DNA of 64,000 nt from Rhipicephalus microplus. Taxonomy: Eukaryota; Arthropoda; Arachnida; Ixodida; Ixodidae. The stretch spans positions 8,677,001-8,741,000 of the forward strand of contig NW_027464588.1 of NCBI RefSeq assembly GCF_043290135.1, in the 5' to 3' direction. Both the position numbers and the translations under genes were made by a program. The notes under the pieces are model-generated. The model saw only the letters and a list, made by a program, of their open reading frames with translations, was not told the DNA's origin and made no database searches. Shown here piece by piece: positions 21,339 through 32,479 of this stretch (positions are counted from its first letter, which is position 1; every line of letters starts with the position of its first letter).

Positions 21339-23703
21339 TCTGTCTCGACTACCAATATCTAAACCGGATCACTAAAAAAGACATCCACCCGCTACCGCGC
21401 ATTGACGACTCCCTGGATTGCCTTCACGGCGCTAAGTATTTTGCCTTCATCGACCTTATATCAAGGTACTCTCAAATTGCTGTCGACGGCATGGACCACG
21501 AGAAGACTAGATTTGTGACTTCTGATCGTCTTTACCAGTTTAAGGTTATGCTGTTCGGATTATGCATTGGACCATCCACCTTCGAGTGAATGATAAACAC
21601 TCTCTTGCGCGGGTTCAAGTGGTCAATTTTCCTGTTATCTCGCTCACGTCATTGTATTTTTCCCGACCTTTGAAACACACCTAGACCGCCTTCCCTCCAT
21701 ACTTTCTGTTTTTCATAACGCAGGACTGAAACTGAACTCATCAAAGTGGCACTTCCGACGCCGCAACTAATCATGTTGGGTCATCTTGTCGACTCCTCTG
21801 GCATACGCCCTGATCCTCACAAACATTGAGCTGTGCAAAACTTCCCCGTCCCGACCAGCAATAATGAAGTACACAGCTTTTTAGGCGTATGTTGCCGCTT
21901 CAGACGTTTTGAAATCAATTTTTCAGACGTAGTCCAACCTCTTACAGACTTGCTGTAGAAAATTGTTCCTTTCTTTTGGGGCGCTGCGCAGGCTTTGGCG
22001 TTCCTTAATCTCATCGCATTGCTCACAACACAACCTATTCTGGTCCATTTCGACATGTGCGCCCCAACAAAAGTCCGTACTGATGCCAGGGGCCACGGAA
22101 TCAGTACTGTTTTGATCTAGCATCAAAGCGGCTGCACCCACATTATCGCATAGGCCAGCCATCTGCTCTCTACGGCCGAGCGGAACTACTCGATAACCGA
22201 AAGGGAATGCCTTGCTCTAGTTTGGGTGGTTGGCTAATTTCAGCCCTACTTACATGGTCGCCCTTCCACCGCCAAAACCGATCATCGAGTGCTCTGCCGG
22301 ATTTCGTCGTTAAAGGATCCCACTGGGCGTCTTGGTCGCTGGGCACTTCGGCTTCAACAGTATGACTAGTGTGTGTCTTATAAATCTTGCCGTTTACGCC
22401 ATGACGCTGACTGCTTGTCACGCCATCCATTGGAACCCCCTGAGACTTTCGATAAAGCGCCGCCATGTGTGCTCTTTCTCTCTCTCCGTTAAGGCACATC
22501 CGTGATGAACAGCGCCGAGATCCCTTCTTGCGTGATATTATTGAGAAACGGAACTCCCTGACGCCCACCCGTCTACCCTACAGTTTGTGCTTAAAGAAGG
22601 CACCTTGTTACGCTACAGTGTCAACACAAATGAGCGCGAACTGCTCCTTGTGGTGCCTTCCCACCTACGTACGAGTGTTATCGCCCAGCTCCATGATGCC
22701 CCCACCACCAGCCACCTTGGTCTCTCTCGGACTTAAGACCATGTTCAGCATCTATTTTACTGTCAAAGCTTTATCGCTCCGTCCACGGCTACGGCGTCAC
22801 ATGCGATCAGTGCCAACGCCAAAAAAACGCCTGTGAGTCCTGCCTGACCCCTCCAGCCACGATCTTCCTATTGACCCCTTCTTTCGAGTTAGCCTCCACC
22901 TCCTAGGCCCTTCCCTGAGTCTACCTCCGGATACGAATGGATAGCTGTCGCAATGAATGATACAACCCGGTACACCATCACACGGGCTTTGCCAACCAGC
23001 TGTGTCACACCTGTTGACGATTTCCTTCTCTTCAATGTCATCCTTCATCATGCTCCAAGCCAACTCCCCACAGATCGTGGACATTATTTTTTCTCCCGAG
23101 TTATTGACAACCTGCTTCACTCTTGCAAAACCAAACATAAATTTACGACAACCTACCAGCCACAAACTAATGAACTTACCGAACGATTCAACCGGACTTT
23201 AACTGATATGCTCTCCATGTACGTTCTCCTCTGACCACCTATATTCTAGGACGTTGCTTTGTCTGTTGTTACACTTGCATACAACTCCTCACGCCATGAT
23301 ACCGCTGGGTTTTCACCATTTTCTCTCTTCTTCGGCTGTGACCCAACTCTATCATTCGACACCATCTTTCCGACAGCTGTCGATTCGCCGACTGAATACG
23401 CTCTTGACACTATCTCTAGAGCTCTTAGCTCCACAACAGCAACAAAAGCAACGTTATGACGCACATCATCATGGCGTTTCCTTTTCCCCGGGTTCTCTTG
23501 TGTTGTTTTAGACCCCGACTCGACATGTTGGTCTCTCCGAGAAACTGCTTTCCCGGTACTCAGGCTCCTACCTCGTCTTGCGCCAGGTGACCAACATTAC
23601 CTACGACATAGCCCCACTGACGTCGTCATCTCCCTCCGCTCCCCTCTCTACAGACATTGTTCATGTCTGCCGCCTGAAGCTCTACCGCTCCGCACCACCA
23701 TAG
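21339..23703 (+). pseudogene. Gypsy-2 pol remnant (RT, RNase H, integrase)
   Basis: Starts inside RT ('FCLDYQYLNRITKKDIHPLP'), then 'RIDDSLDCLHGAKYF' and 'VMLFGLCIGPSTFE' (motif B). Motif C is YLAH rather than YLDD (about 21635), so the catalytic pair is lost. RNase H and the integrase zinc domain are traceable in changing frames. Integrase core and tail are clearer: 'ALPTSCVTPVDDFLL', 'QPQTNELTERFNRTLTDMLS' (catalytic Glu), 'YNSSRHDTAGFSPF' and, near 23560, a GPY-like 'SGSYLVLRQVTNITYDI'. Protease is absent owing to the deletion. More than ten lesions; long dead. Confidence 0.83.
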
Positions 23704-23740
23704 AAAGCACCAAAACGGTGTTTCTACACCCGAGGGTCAC

Positions 23741-23903
23741 GTTACAAGACTACAGCACGCTGAAGAAGCAAGAAAAACAGCGAGAAAGACGACATGATTC
23801 TGGGATGTGGGGCACGCTCTCACTTGTCATCTCGGCGTTCGCTTGACGTCGTGCAAATATATTTTAAGTATCACCTCGTGTCCCTGTGTGCCCTCCCGGA
23901 ACA
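23741..23903 (+). repeat. Gypsy-2 3' LTR
   Basis: Starts GTTACAAGACTACAGCAC, follows the purine-rich CCCGAGGGTCAC, and ends near GGAACA. Counterpart of the 5' LTR. Confidence 0.83.
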
Positions 23904-25597
23904 TATACTATACAATCTCCGGGGAGATGGAAAAGCAGGCTGGGACATTGTAGTGATTCAAGAGAATTGACTTGAAAAGGCGACAAAGAAGAGGCTATAG
24001 TGGAAGAACAGGTAGAGGCAGATTGGGATAATGTAAAAAAAGAGATTGAAGACCGCAAACCGCTTTCTTTGAAACGTTATAGGAATGACATAATTCGTGC
24101 GTAAAAAGGGCAAAATCGAGTAGAAATATTAGATATTGTGGTGATGTGCGGAAATAGGATAACAATACCGGTACATCTTTGAATTAGCTAGCACAAGACT
24201 ATAATAATTAGAAGTCATAGGACACAGGCTTTCCTTGCTTCAGGGCACACGGAAACAGGCTGATGATACTTATGAAAGAGTTAGTTTCATCTGATAATTA
24301 TCTATAGGCTTCTGATATCCTTATGGCTCCGTTCGCTTCGAAAGCCATCAATTTTCGCCTGGCACCCTCTATATCAAGAGAGATGGCCATTAAAGAAAAA
24401 AAACAGTACTTTCAATTACGAGCCACTCCCGCTCTCACATTCGAATAAACACGTACATGCTGGTTACAACGGAGGAGCTAGAAGATGAGGCCTGTTGTTC
24501 CTTTGCACAACGTACAAACGTTCGCGTGATAAAGTGTGCAGGTCACCGGATTACACCTATGCCTAACCTTAGGCGTCTATGCCACTCCGCCCTGCCTATT
24601 TCCTCCTCTGAGACTTTCACGATTAACGACCGTGCTTTCCTTCGGCACACAGGCCATTCGGTATGCTCTGTTAGCTTCTACTAATGACACTGCCAAGATA
24701 GTTGTTCGAGACTCCGCAGCAGAGACAGAAAATACCGAAGCTGTGTCAAGTCCCGGTTCTCTTATTAAGAGAGCAATTACTTTTCCTCTACATGGTGGCT
24801 CATTTCCCTGCGCGAGCATTTGTATGTTTCACAGACGACGAAAGTTGAAACGCGCGACTATATCATTACATATACATTGCAATACAATATAATACAGACG
24901 GTTCTGTAGAGGAAGCAAAACAAAAATGCACAAGCCTTGAAACAAAGAAACTGGGCTGTTCGAAAAACTGATTTCGTTCCTTCTAGACAGGCTCGTAGCC
25001 AGAATTTTTTTAAGTGGGGTGCATTTTTAAAGGGTGTGAGAGCTCTGCATTTGAATAGTGTAATCATGATAAAACAACCGCTTCCAGTCTCCCCCACCCC
25101 CTTGGCCGAAGGCCAGCTCCTGGTTTGTTTAGAGGTCTTAACTGGGTGCTGAAGGTTTTTTCGTTCTTTAGGTTGCATTTAGATCTTTGCAAAACTTTGG
25201 CTAGACGATGTTGGTTGTTTCTGTATTGATTCTCAATCAGAGGTCTTAGGTAAGCCGCGCACAGTTACGGACACCTGCCGGACCTCGAACTTCGGTGGAC
25301 AGAATCTCACTCCGAAGCCAAGCATTCGCACCACTCATAGACCTACGGGCAGGTCGTCGTTGAGATCGTGCCTTCCATCTCTTTGGGTTCTCTCGCATCC
25401 GCTGTTGCCTTTCCCCATTCCCTAGCCTAGGGCTAACTACTGTCTGCTCCATTTTTAGTGTATCAGTCGTGAGTATTGGGAATGGTTTATTTTGTGTAGA
25501 ACATACTCGTTGTTTATGGCCGTACCTTTCTGGTAGGCTGAAGGAATTCGTTTGCCGCTTAGCCGTTTGTTGGGCCGACTGTCATCTTCTCTTATCT
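23904..25597. other. No gene recognised
   Basis: The first part may be the continuation of Gypsy-1 beyond the Gypsy-2 insertion, but no motif was found to support that. Open stretches of 75-118 codons at 24457-24892 have no recognisable domain. The rest shows nothing supportable. Confidence 0.4.
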
Positions 25598-25830
25598 CAA
25601 CGCGAGAGCGTTAAAGAGCTCATTTTGCGGAAACATTGCCACCGTCCGCATCGGCGTTGGCATTAGACGTCGTTGGTTGGGAGTGAAAAATCATAATCCC
25701 GTCCATGACCGAAAAATCTATAAAGGTGCCAATAAATTGAAAAAAAAGACACTTCCGGGTCTGAGTGAGGATCAAACCAAGGTCATTGCTAATTGCTGAT
25801 TGCTAATTTCATGGCCCCTTTCACGAACGG
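25598..25830 (-). mobile_element. tRNA-derived SINE (second family), minus strand, degraded
   Basis: On the + strand it shows CAACGCGAGAGCGTTAAAGA and GCGGAAACATTGCCACCGTC, the reverse complement of the body end at 54840-54915 (GACCGCGGAATTTCTGCGAC, TCTTTAACGCTGTGGCGTTA). A reversed tRNA-like head (GGGTCTGAGTGAGGATCAAA) follows at about 25757. Non-coding. Confidence 0.5.
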
Positions 25831-26360
25831 GGGAAAGCAGGGTGGGTGCTGACATTAAGTGCATCATTTTCATCGGCACATACAAACAGTTGTAATCATC
25901 ATCATTGTTTGTCAGGTGGCCAGTCTCAGTTGGGTCGCGTGCGGCTCCACTAAAACATGACCTGGATACTGTCGTGTAGGACGTCGTCTCTTAATATTTA
26001 AATTCTCATTCTAAGCCTGTTTGAGCCTACTGCCATATATGAAGACCCATACAATGGCTTCAGATTTGCGCTATCCAAGGCAAGCAGTTTTTTATTTTAT
26101 ATCTAAGAACGTCTTAATTTTGTTACACTATCGAACTCTCTCCCTTTCTCGTCTTCGCTTACCGTCCAGTGGTAACCACACTGTTGGTCTTACTGTCCAC
26201 TGGTTCCTTCCCATATTTCCTACTGTCCACCAGCTGCGTATTTTGTGACCACCCCAGATGCATTTTTTTGCCTTGATGTAACTAGGCTACCTGCAATCTC
26301 TAATTTTTCCCTGACCCACTCAGCCACGTCTTCTGGCTTGATGTACTGCTATCATTTTTT
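25831..26360. other. No gene recognised
   Basis: No supported feature; moderately pyrimidine-rich near 26130-26230. Confidence 0.4.
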
Positions 26361-27516
26361 CGTTTGTTTGTTTGTTTGTATCCTCTAATCCATGGCTCGT
26401 ACCCACTCTGGGGGATTGGCCAAGAGAACATATAGTCTCATAAGGAGAATAACTGCATTATTGCTTACAATGAAAAAAAAACCCAGAGGGGGGAGGTGTA
26501 TAGTGAAGACAGTATGTTAAAAACAAAAAAAAGAAAGAAACCAAAGATTTAGATAGTAAGAAAAAAGAATCGACAACAAAGTAGACACTAATAGCTACAA
26601 CGTGATTTTGGGAGCCGACCAGACAGCTGGTTTTGCCAAACCCGATTAATTTGGTATGTCACGGATTTATTCAGAATTGAAAATTACTTTTTGACCCATT
26701 TTTTCGGGGGGGGGGTGGCTGTTAACATGGGCTTTATGTTGAAAAACTTTTAGAGTCTTGAACAAAATTACACACCGCATCGAATGCATCTCTGTGGCAA
26801 TTTCCCAAAACAGAGGCACCAAAACATAGAACATTTTCTGTGGTTAAATTTAAACTTAGCTTCGCAAATAGAATATCTAAAGGTTGTTTCCTGATTAATG
26901 CATAGTTACGACATGAGCCAAAATAATGTTCAATAGTTTCTGATTCTTCGCAGAACGGACAAAGGGGGGAAAGTGTCAGACCAGCTGTGAGTAAATAAAG
27001 ATTTAATGGGGGAACACGGCATCGGAATCTGGAGATTATAATTTCAAGTTTTTTTGACGGACTCCACCTGGCGTTCCATGGAAATTTGAGGTGCTGATAA
27101 TCTGTCCATTGTGTGATATTTTCTAAACTATCTGTAAAAATAGCGAAATTCCTATATCTAACCCCTGATAAGTATCCTAACTCGGGAAGTACTGAAATTA
27201 CTGGTCTATCGAGTGATGCTCGTGTCAAAGCACCTGCCAATACATTTAATTGTAATCCGTAGTGACCTGGTACCCACACTAAATTGAGGAGTTTCAAATG
27301 CGGCGGTGCTAATGTGTGGAACGCTGCTAGGGCACGAGATTGTTCAAAGGTTGTCAGAGCTGCACACACCGAAAGTGAGTCTGTTAGGATGATTGCGCTG
27401 GTCTCGGTCGTAGGAATTTTACGGAGAGCTAAAATAATAGCTACTAGCTCGGCTTCAAATATAGGAGTGAAATCTGGAAGCCTTACTTTTTTGTTCCATC
27501 GCTTGCTGCCTCGTAC
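26361..27516 (-). mobile_element. I-type non-LTR retrotransposon, 3' end only, minus strand
   Basis: Read on the minus strand: RNase H and C-terminal domain (27516-26734), a 3' UTR of about 350 bp, then a tail of AAAC units (seen as GTTTGTTTG on the + strand, 26361-26379). Strong 5' truncation, as is common for LINE copies. A different lineage from the element at 7300-10877. Confidence 0.82.
26734..27516 (-). pseudogene. RNase H and C-terminal Cys/His domain of a LINE polyprotein
   Basis: About 260 codons open on the minus strand. 'IFEAELVAIILALRKI' carries the RNase H catalytic Glu; 'AIILTDSLSVCAAL' the TDS motif; 'NLVWVPGHYGLQLNVLAGAL' the last RNase H block, where the usual 'GNExAD' is degenerate (LNVLAGA). 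'LCPFCEESETIEHYFGSC' is the C-terminal CxxC..HxxxxC motif. The first catalytic Asp (YTDGS) lies upstream of the truncation and is absent. No stop interrupts the remaining frame, so the copy is probably not very old. A Met start is not expected, since this is an internal fragment. Confidence 0.83.
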
Positions 27517-28188
27517 TGAACTTCTCGTCTTTGCTTTCTTTTTGCTTTAGTGTTCCAGGCCCCAATTGGGGAGATGACGGCACGCAGTGATTGCATGAAT
27601 GTTGCCTTATTGACATTGCCTGACTTTTTCACATTCTTTAGAAGCAGCTGCTGAATGCACTAGTCTATTTTTATTCCTTAATAACTATTTTTTATTAGGC
27701 TCTCCTGTTGTATACTTGTCCTAGATACGCATTTATATGTTTAAACTTCAATGAATTGTTTCTAATTGTGCACATTTATTTTTTCACTACTATATTCAGC
27801 CCTATTTTTGCCTTCGTTTTATTCAATTGTAGGACTGCTTTATTACTCTCTCTCGGTTTATTTCCTGAATCGTAGTGTGTGTGAGATATTTTTTGACACT
27901 TATTTGTTTGGCTGAGTGCCGCCATTGCAGGTGCGGAAAGCACTCCAGTCATTTCAGGTTCTACAGTACAGAATACAATCAACCCCTGCGGATGACAAGG
28001 AAAGAAATCCGGCCTTGTTTTTATACGTTAGGCAAAATTTAACGCAGAGAAACAGAAGGACAAAAAGGGATGGAGACAAATGTGCAGGTTTTATCCTAAC
28101 CGAAGCACCATACTTAACGTAGGGATGCTCACGCGCTACGCCCACTTCTTATGCGTAGTCAAGTACATTGTTTGTCATTCTCATTTTA
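27517..28188. other. No gene recognised
   Basis: AT-rich, pyrimidine-rich in parts. No supported gene. Confidence 0.4.
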
Positions 28189-28302
28189 ACAAGAGATGCG
28201 CAGAGAAAGAGATTTTTTTTCTGATCATGATCTTTGGCGACGTAGATCCTCGAAGTATTGCTCGTTTAATAATAGCAATCTGTGGTTTCACGTTCCACGT
28301 TC

Positions 28303-28305
<3 letters not shown>
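28189..28305. repeat. Dispersed repeat R (copy 1), followed by (TA)n
   Basis: Diverged direct copy of 42110-42211. Shared blocks: GCAGAGAAAGAGATTTTTTT / CTGATCATGA and TTTAATAATAGCAATCTGTG. In both places it is followed directly by a TA tract. Identity unknown. Confidence 0.7.

Positions 28306-28362
<57 letters not shown>
28306..28362. repeat. (TA)n microsatellite
   Basis: TA tract between repeat R and the foldback element. Confidence 0.95.
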
Positions 28363-28365
<3 letters not shown>

Positions 28366-28450
28366 AAGTAGCTCCTCCGTGAGCGATCACAACGTGGTTT
28401 ATTTTAATTTAAACTACGTTTTGACCGCTCACAGAGGATCTACTTGACTA
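28361..28450. mobile_element. 90-bp foldback (hairpin) element
   Basis: Arms of about 40 bp: left starts TAGTCAAGTAGCTCCTCC and GTGAGCGATCACAACGTGG; right ends with the reverse complement (GGATCTACTTGACTA) with about five mismatches; the AT-rich loop is about 8 nt. Both ends touch TA. May be a minimal MITE or inverted PLE-type repeats. Confidence 0.6.
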
Positions 28451-28494
28451 TATCCAACGGTAAGCCCACTCAACCACCAAGCCTGCCTATATAT

Positions 28495-28680
28495 TGCCGC
28501 GTGCATAGTTGCATTTAGCGGCGAGATAGCGACGACAACGAAGAACGCGGAGTTGCTCGAGAGGCGCAGCGCAGGCAAGTGAAGAAGACGACAATCTTAG
28601 TGGCCTTCTCTGAGAGCGTCTCTACAAGTTTCACTGTCCGTGTTTTTAAATAAACCCCCAGTAATTTATAACCCGCGACA
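28495..28680 (+). repeat. Gypsy-3 5' LTR
   Basis: TGCCGCGTGCATAG ... CGCGACA. Contains AATAAA (28649-28654), a probable polyadenylation signal of the R region. Confidence 0.92.
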
Positions 28681-28681
28681 C

Positions 28682-28699
28682 TGGCGGAGGTGCTGGGTA
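28682..28699 (+). other. Gypsy-3 primer-binding site
   Basis: TGGCGGAGGTGCTGGGTA, one base after the LTR and identical to the Gypsy-2 site. Complementary to a tRNA ending in CCA; tRNA not assigned. Confidence 0.65.
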
Positions 28700-28709
28700 C
28701 TACCACCTC

Positions 28710-30067
28710 ATGATCAGCACCCCTGTGAGAAGCCTCGAGTCCAGCCCTACGAGACAGCCACGCGTGGAGACGCCTGTGCACCTCTCAAGCCATCGCCTTC
28801 AAGGTCTTGAACCAGAATTTGGCCTTTTAAAAGGAGCGACACTTCCGACAGCCACCGCTACTCAAGAAATGGCAAGCAGTCCTGCACAGGTGACGGTCCA
28901 GAATATGCGCATTCCTCAACCATTTCATGGCCGGCCGAACGAAGAAGCGCTAGACTGGCTTGAGCAGCCTGAACGGGTAGCTGAATCGAACTACTGGAGT
29001 CTCGATGGAAAGCTCTTCCACGCATACTTCGCCCTTGAAGACGGCGCGAAGACGTGGTTCATAAACCGGCAGGCAACATTGACGACATGGGAGGTGTTTT
29101 GTCGGCGGTTTCTTGACACCTTCGGTAACGCGGACCAACGCGAAAACGCACAACGCCTTCTTGAAGGACGCACCCAACAGCTGCATGAAAGCGTCGCCAT
29201 GTTTGCTGAGGATATAATGCGCCTGTGCCACCGCGCGGACTCCAGCATGCCCGAGGCTCGAAAGCTAAGCCATCTCATGAGTGGCGTCAAAGAGCAGCTA
29301 TTTGTTGGTCTTGTGCGCAATCCGCCGACAACAGCGGACGAGTTCACCAGGGAGGCCACCACAATAGAGCGTGCGCTGCAGCAACGGTACCGACAGTCTG
29401 ATCACCCGGCCACCGGCGCAGCTGCAGGCGCCGCCGCACTTACCGCAAACGATAAGTTTTTTATACGCCACCTGATTAGACAGATCATGTGTGAGGAGGT
29501 CGCGAAGGAGAACGCAAAATACACATTGCAGTCACAGGCGCCCCCGCAGCAGGAGTCCACGGTAGCCTCCGTCGCTGAAGTCGTTCGCCATGAACTTCGA
29601 CAAGCGTTTGCCTCTCCTCAGCAATATTCCGCTCCACCACACCGTCCAAACTCGTGTACCTATGCAGACGCTCTGCGTCGTATATGCCAGCGCCGCAGTA
29701 CCTAAAACCGTATCCTGTGGCAGCCTGGGCTCAGCAGGATTCTGTCAGGCGACCCTACATGCGGAAGACCGACATATGGCGCTCTGCGGATCACCGATCA
29801 CTCTGCTACAACTGTGGAGAGCCAGGGCACATTTACCGTTTTTGCCCACATCGCCGAGCTGAATACCGTGGTACTGCACCTACAGCTACGCGCCGGCAGT
29901 TCGACGAAAGCCGTGCCCCCATCGACGACGACCAGGCTGGCAGGCGGGAAGGCTCTTATACCTTCCGGACGTGCTCACCATCCCCGGCTCGCTTTGGCTC
30001 ACCAAGCCGCCGTAGTTTTGCTGACGCCGTCAGAGATCGGTATCCCAGCCCATGGCAGGGAAACTGA
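28710..30067 (+). pseudogene. Gypsy-3 gag (capsid and zinc knuckle)
   Basis: ATG at 28710, 30 bp after the LTR. Residues 60-230 form a retrotransposon Gag domain: 'MRIPQPFHGRPNEEALDWLE', 'DGAKTWFINRQATLTTWEVF', 'RRFLDTFGNADQRENAQRLL', 'ESVAMFAEDIMRLCHRAD', 'KLSHLMSGVKEQLF'. The frame breaks by an indel near 29670-29690 (a premature stop follows at 29703-29705). Reading then continues in another frame through 'CYNCGEPGHIYRFC' (CX2CX4HX4C zinc knuckle, about 29805-29850) and an Arg/Ser/Pro-rich tail to TGA at 30065-30067. It would form the virus-like particle and package the RNA. The natural stop sits right behind a slippery heptamer. Confidence 0.9.
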
Positions 30068-30095
30068 AAACAGCAACCTCTGGGGGGAAGGTTGC
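30058..30095 (+). promoter_or_regulatory. Gypsy-3 -1 frameshift signal (GGGAAAC plus hairpin)
   Basis: GGGAAAC at 30058-30064 is in register with gag as G GGA AAC, with the gag stop TGA directly after. Eight nt downstream a perfect 7-bp hairpin can form, GCAACCT (30073-30079) with AGGTTGC (30089-30095), loop 9 nt. A shift of -1 enters the protease frame, which is open here. All three elements of a classical -1 signal are present. Confidence 0.75.
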
Positions 30096-30642
30096 AAGCC
30101 GTCGAATCGCCGAAAATCCCTCACTGCTACCGAAACACGTGAGAGACGACGACGAAGACTCCGCCGAGAAAGCTGTGAATGCCAACCTCGCTGTGACGAT
30201 TGACGGTGTTGAAGTGACGGCCTTAGTCGATACGGGTGCAGACTTCTCCATAATTAGTGAACGATTGGCAGATGAACTCAAGATTTTCAGGATGGAATGG
30301 ACGGGCCCTTATATCCGAAATGCTGGAGGCCAGATAATGACTCCCACGGGAAAATGTACAGCAAGACTCACAATTGAGAATGTGGCTTTTGTAACCACAT
30401 TACTGATCCTACCGGAGTGCTGAAAACCTATGATACTGGGAATTGACTTCTTAAGAGAGTACGTTGCTGTGGTCAACATACGCGATGGTGTGATCACATT
30501 TGCCGCTGACAAGTCTGTGACCCATGATCCAGACCAAGAAGCCATGGTGTTACGTGTGGTCGACGACGACGTCTGCGTGCCACCATTGTCATGTAGTCTT
30601 GTTTCCGTGTGTTGCGCCGTGCACTGTAGTGAACCGCCATAG
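30058..30642 (+). pseudogene. Gypsy-3 protease
   Basis: Pol frame entered by -1 shift. 'VTALVDTGADFSIISERLAD' has the aspartic protease triad Asp-Thr-Gly (30229-30237), and 'MILGIDFLREY' is the ILG-x-D-F-L block that closes the retropepsin fold. A TGA at 30421-30423 lies between them where the family usually has Trp. The frame is left by a shift at about 30620-30640. It would cut Gag and Pol into working proteins; acts as a dimer. Confidence 0.88.
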
Positions 30643-31814
30643 CCGAACGCATCACTGCCCTTCTTTTTCGCCAAGGCATCGCCATCGCTTGTAGCATCGT
30701 CAGCTTAGTGGATTGGCGCGCAGAGGTGCTTCTGACCAACTTCACGAATGAACGCTGGCACATCAATAAAGGCACAGCTGTGGCGTACCTCGAAGACCTC
30801 GACTACTCTCACGACTGTCTTCTAATGCAAGGGGAAGCCACAGCACAATAACCTCCACATACACCACCAGTTGATATTGGTCCGAGTCTAACACCGACTG
30901 AAAGATGCCGTCTTATGGAGCTGCTCGACCAGTTCAAGGACTGCTTCTCATCGACATCACGATTGGCTCGAACGGCTCTGACTAAGCATCACATCATTAC
31001 GGAAGGCACAGCAAGAACGATCAGACAGAACCCATATCGCGTCGCTCAGAAAGAATGTGAGATAATCCAGCAGCAAGTCAGGAAGATGCTAAAGGATGAT
31101 GTAATCCAACTATCAAAGAGTCCTTGGGCATCACCAGTGGTACTCGTGAAAAAAAAAGGTGGCAGCTTGCGTTTCTGCATCGATTATCGTAAGCGGAACC
31201 ATGTTACAAAAAAAGACGTTTATCCATTACCACGGATCGATGACTCTTTAGACAGGCTACGGCATGCGCGCTACTTCTCGTCAATGGACCTTAAAAGTGG
31301 ATACTGGCAAATAGAAGTAGATGAGCGCGACCGAGAAAAGACCGCCTTCGTGACGCCACACGGGCTTTATGAATTCGAAGTCCTCCTTTTCGGTCTATGC
31401 TCAGCCCCAGCCACGTTTCAGAGACTAATGGATATCATTCTGTCCGGCCTGAAATAGAAAACATGCCTTGTGTACCTCGACGACGTGATTGTTTTTTCGG
31501 CCACGTTTGAAGATTATCTAAAGCGGCTACTGTCAGTCCTTCAAGCCATTTGGTCAACTGGACTTACATTCAAACCGGAAAAATTCCACTTCGGCTTCGA
31601 AGAACTCCAGTTCCTGGGACACGTGATCAGTCGCGAAGGTGTGAAGCCTGACCCAGATAAAACGGCAGCCGTCGCAAAGTTAACAAGACCTGTTGATAAG
31701 AAAGTGGTCAGGCGTTTTCTGAGTCTCTGCGCTACTACCGGCGATATACAGCAGGCTTTGCACACATCGCCTCACTCGCCTTACAAGGGAAGACATTGCA
31801 TTTGTATGGGGTGA
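30642..31814 (+). pseudogene. Gypsy-3 reverse transcriptase
   Basis: Starts in a linker ('LLFRQGIAIACSIVSLVDWR'), has a stop at 30849, then RT: 'KSPWASPVVLVKKKGGSLRF' (motif 1), 'CIDYRKRNHVTKKDVYPLPR', 'FSSMDLKSGYWQIEVDERDR' (motif A, catalytic Asp), 'TAFVTPHGLYEFEVLLFGLC' (motif B, PFG as LFG), a TAG at 31455 in place of a likely Trp, and YLDD at 31473-31484 (motif C intact). 'LQFLGHVISREGVKPDPDK' is the LGH block. Frame lost near 31740-31812. The catalytic residues remain; it is inactivated by two nonsense changes and frame changes. Confidence 0.92.
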
Positions 31815-32371
31815 AGAGTAAGAAGCTTCGTTCAACGAGCTGCGACAGCGTCTACTAACTTCACCTGTCCTCGCTCACTTCGACGAGAAGGCACCAACAG
31901 CCATCCATCCACCAGCAATGTGGGCCTAGGTGCTGTTCTTGTCCAATGCCAAGATGGTGTGGAGAGAGTGGTTGCCTACGCTAGCAGAACGTTGACACGC
32001 ACCGAGTCCAACTACTCAACAACGGAGAAGGAGTGTCTGGCTATCGTTTGGGCAGTTGCGAAGTTCCGCCCGTACTTATATGGTCGCGCTTTCCAAGTCG
32101 TAAGCGACCATCACTCTCTTTGTTGGTTGACCAACATGAAAGACCCATCTGGACGTTTAACACGATGAAGCTTATGGCTCCAAGAGTACGACTCGGCCGT
32201 AGTTACAAGTCCGAAAGGCAACATTTAGACGCCGACTGTTTGTCAAGGTCACCGATTGAATCACCGGCTATAGAGGATCATTTCCAAGGTTTTTTGGGAG
32301 TTGTTGATGCAGCTGTCATTTCTCGGCAACAACAAGATGATCGGGAGCTCAACTCGCTTTTAGAATTCTAA
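31815..32371 (+). pseudogene. Gypsy-3 RNase H
   Basis: '[20 protein letters not shown]' links RT to RNase H. The first Asp (normally in TDAS) falls at a frame break near 31910 and is unclear. 'VGLGAVLVQ', '[20 protein letters not shown]' and '[17 protein letters not shown]' (catalytic Glu) are followed by '[13 protein letters not shown]' (Asp, in a TDH-like block with Ser). A second frame change near 32160 leads to 'LDADCLSRSPIE', the last RNase H block typical of Gypsy elements. Confidence 0.88.
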
Positions 32372-32479
32372 CGGACGAGCCACCGATACACCAAGAGTGT
32401 TTTCGAAGAACTTATCGTCATTCTGTTTACGGGACAGAATTCTATACAAAAAAACTTTTCATCAACTGGTAGAAGCTAT

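Larger units (their letters stand above)
20510..23903 (+). mobile_element. Gypsy-2: internally deleted Gypsy/Ty3 retrotransposon with both LTRs
   Basis: About 165-bp LTRs (20510-20678 and 23741-23903), a primer-binding site, a gag remnant and a pol remnant. An internal deletion near 21338 joins gag directly to the RT fingers. Related in protein sequence to Gypsy-4, but with a different LTR. CATAT occurs just before the 5' LTR and again at the end of the 3' LTR, a possible target duplication, although it overlaps the expected CA terminus. Confidence 0.85.

Noticed and set aside
28991..29362. Minus-strand open frame of 123 codons
   Set aside because: Antisense of Gypsy-3 gag; GC-rich coding DNA leaves the opposite strand open.
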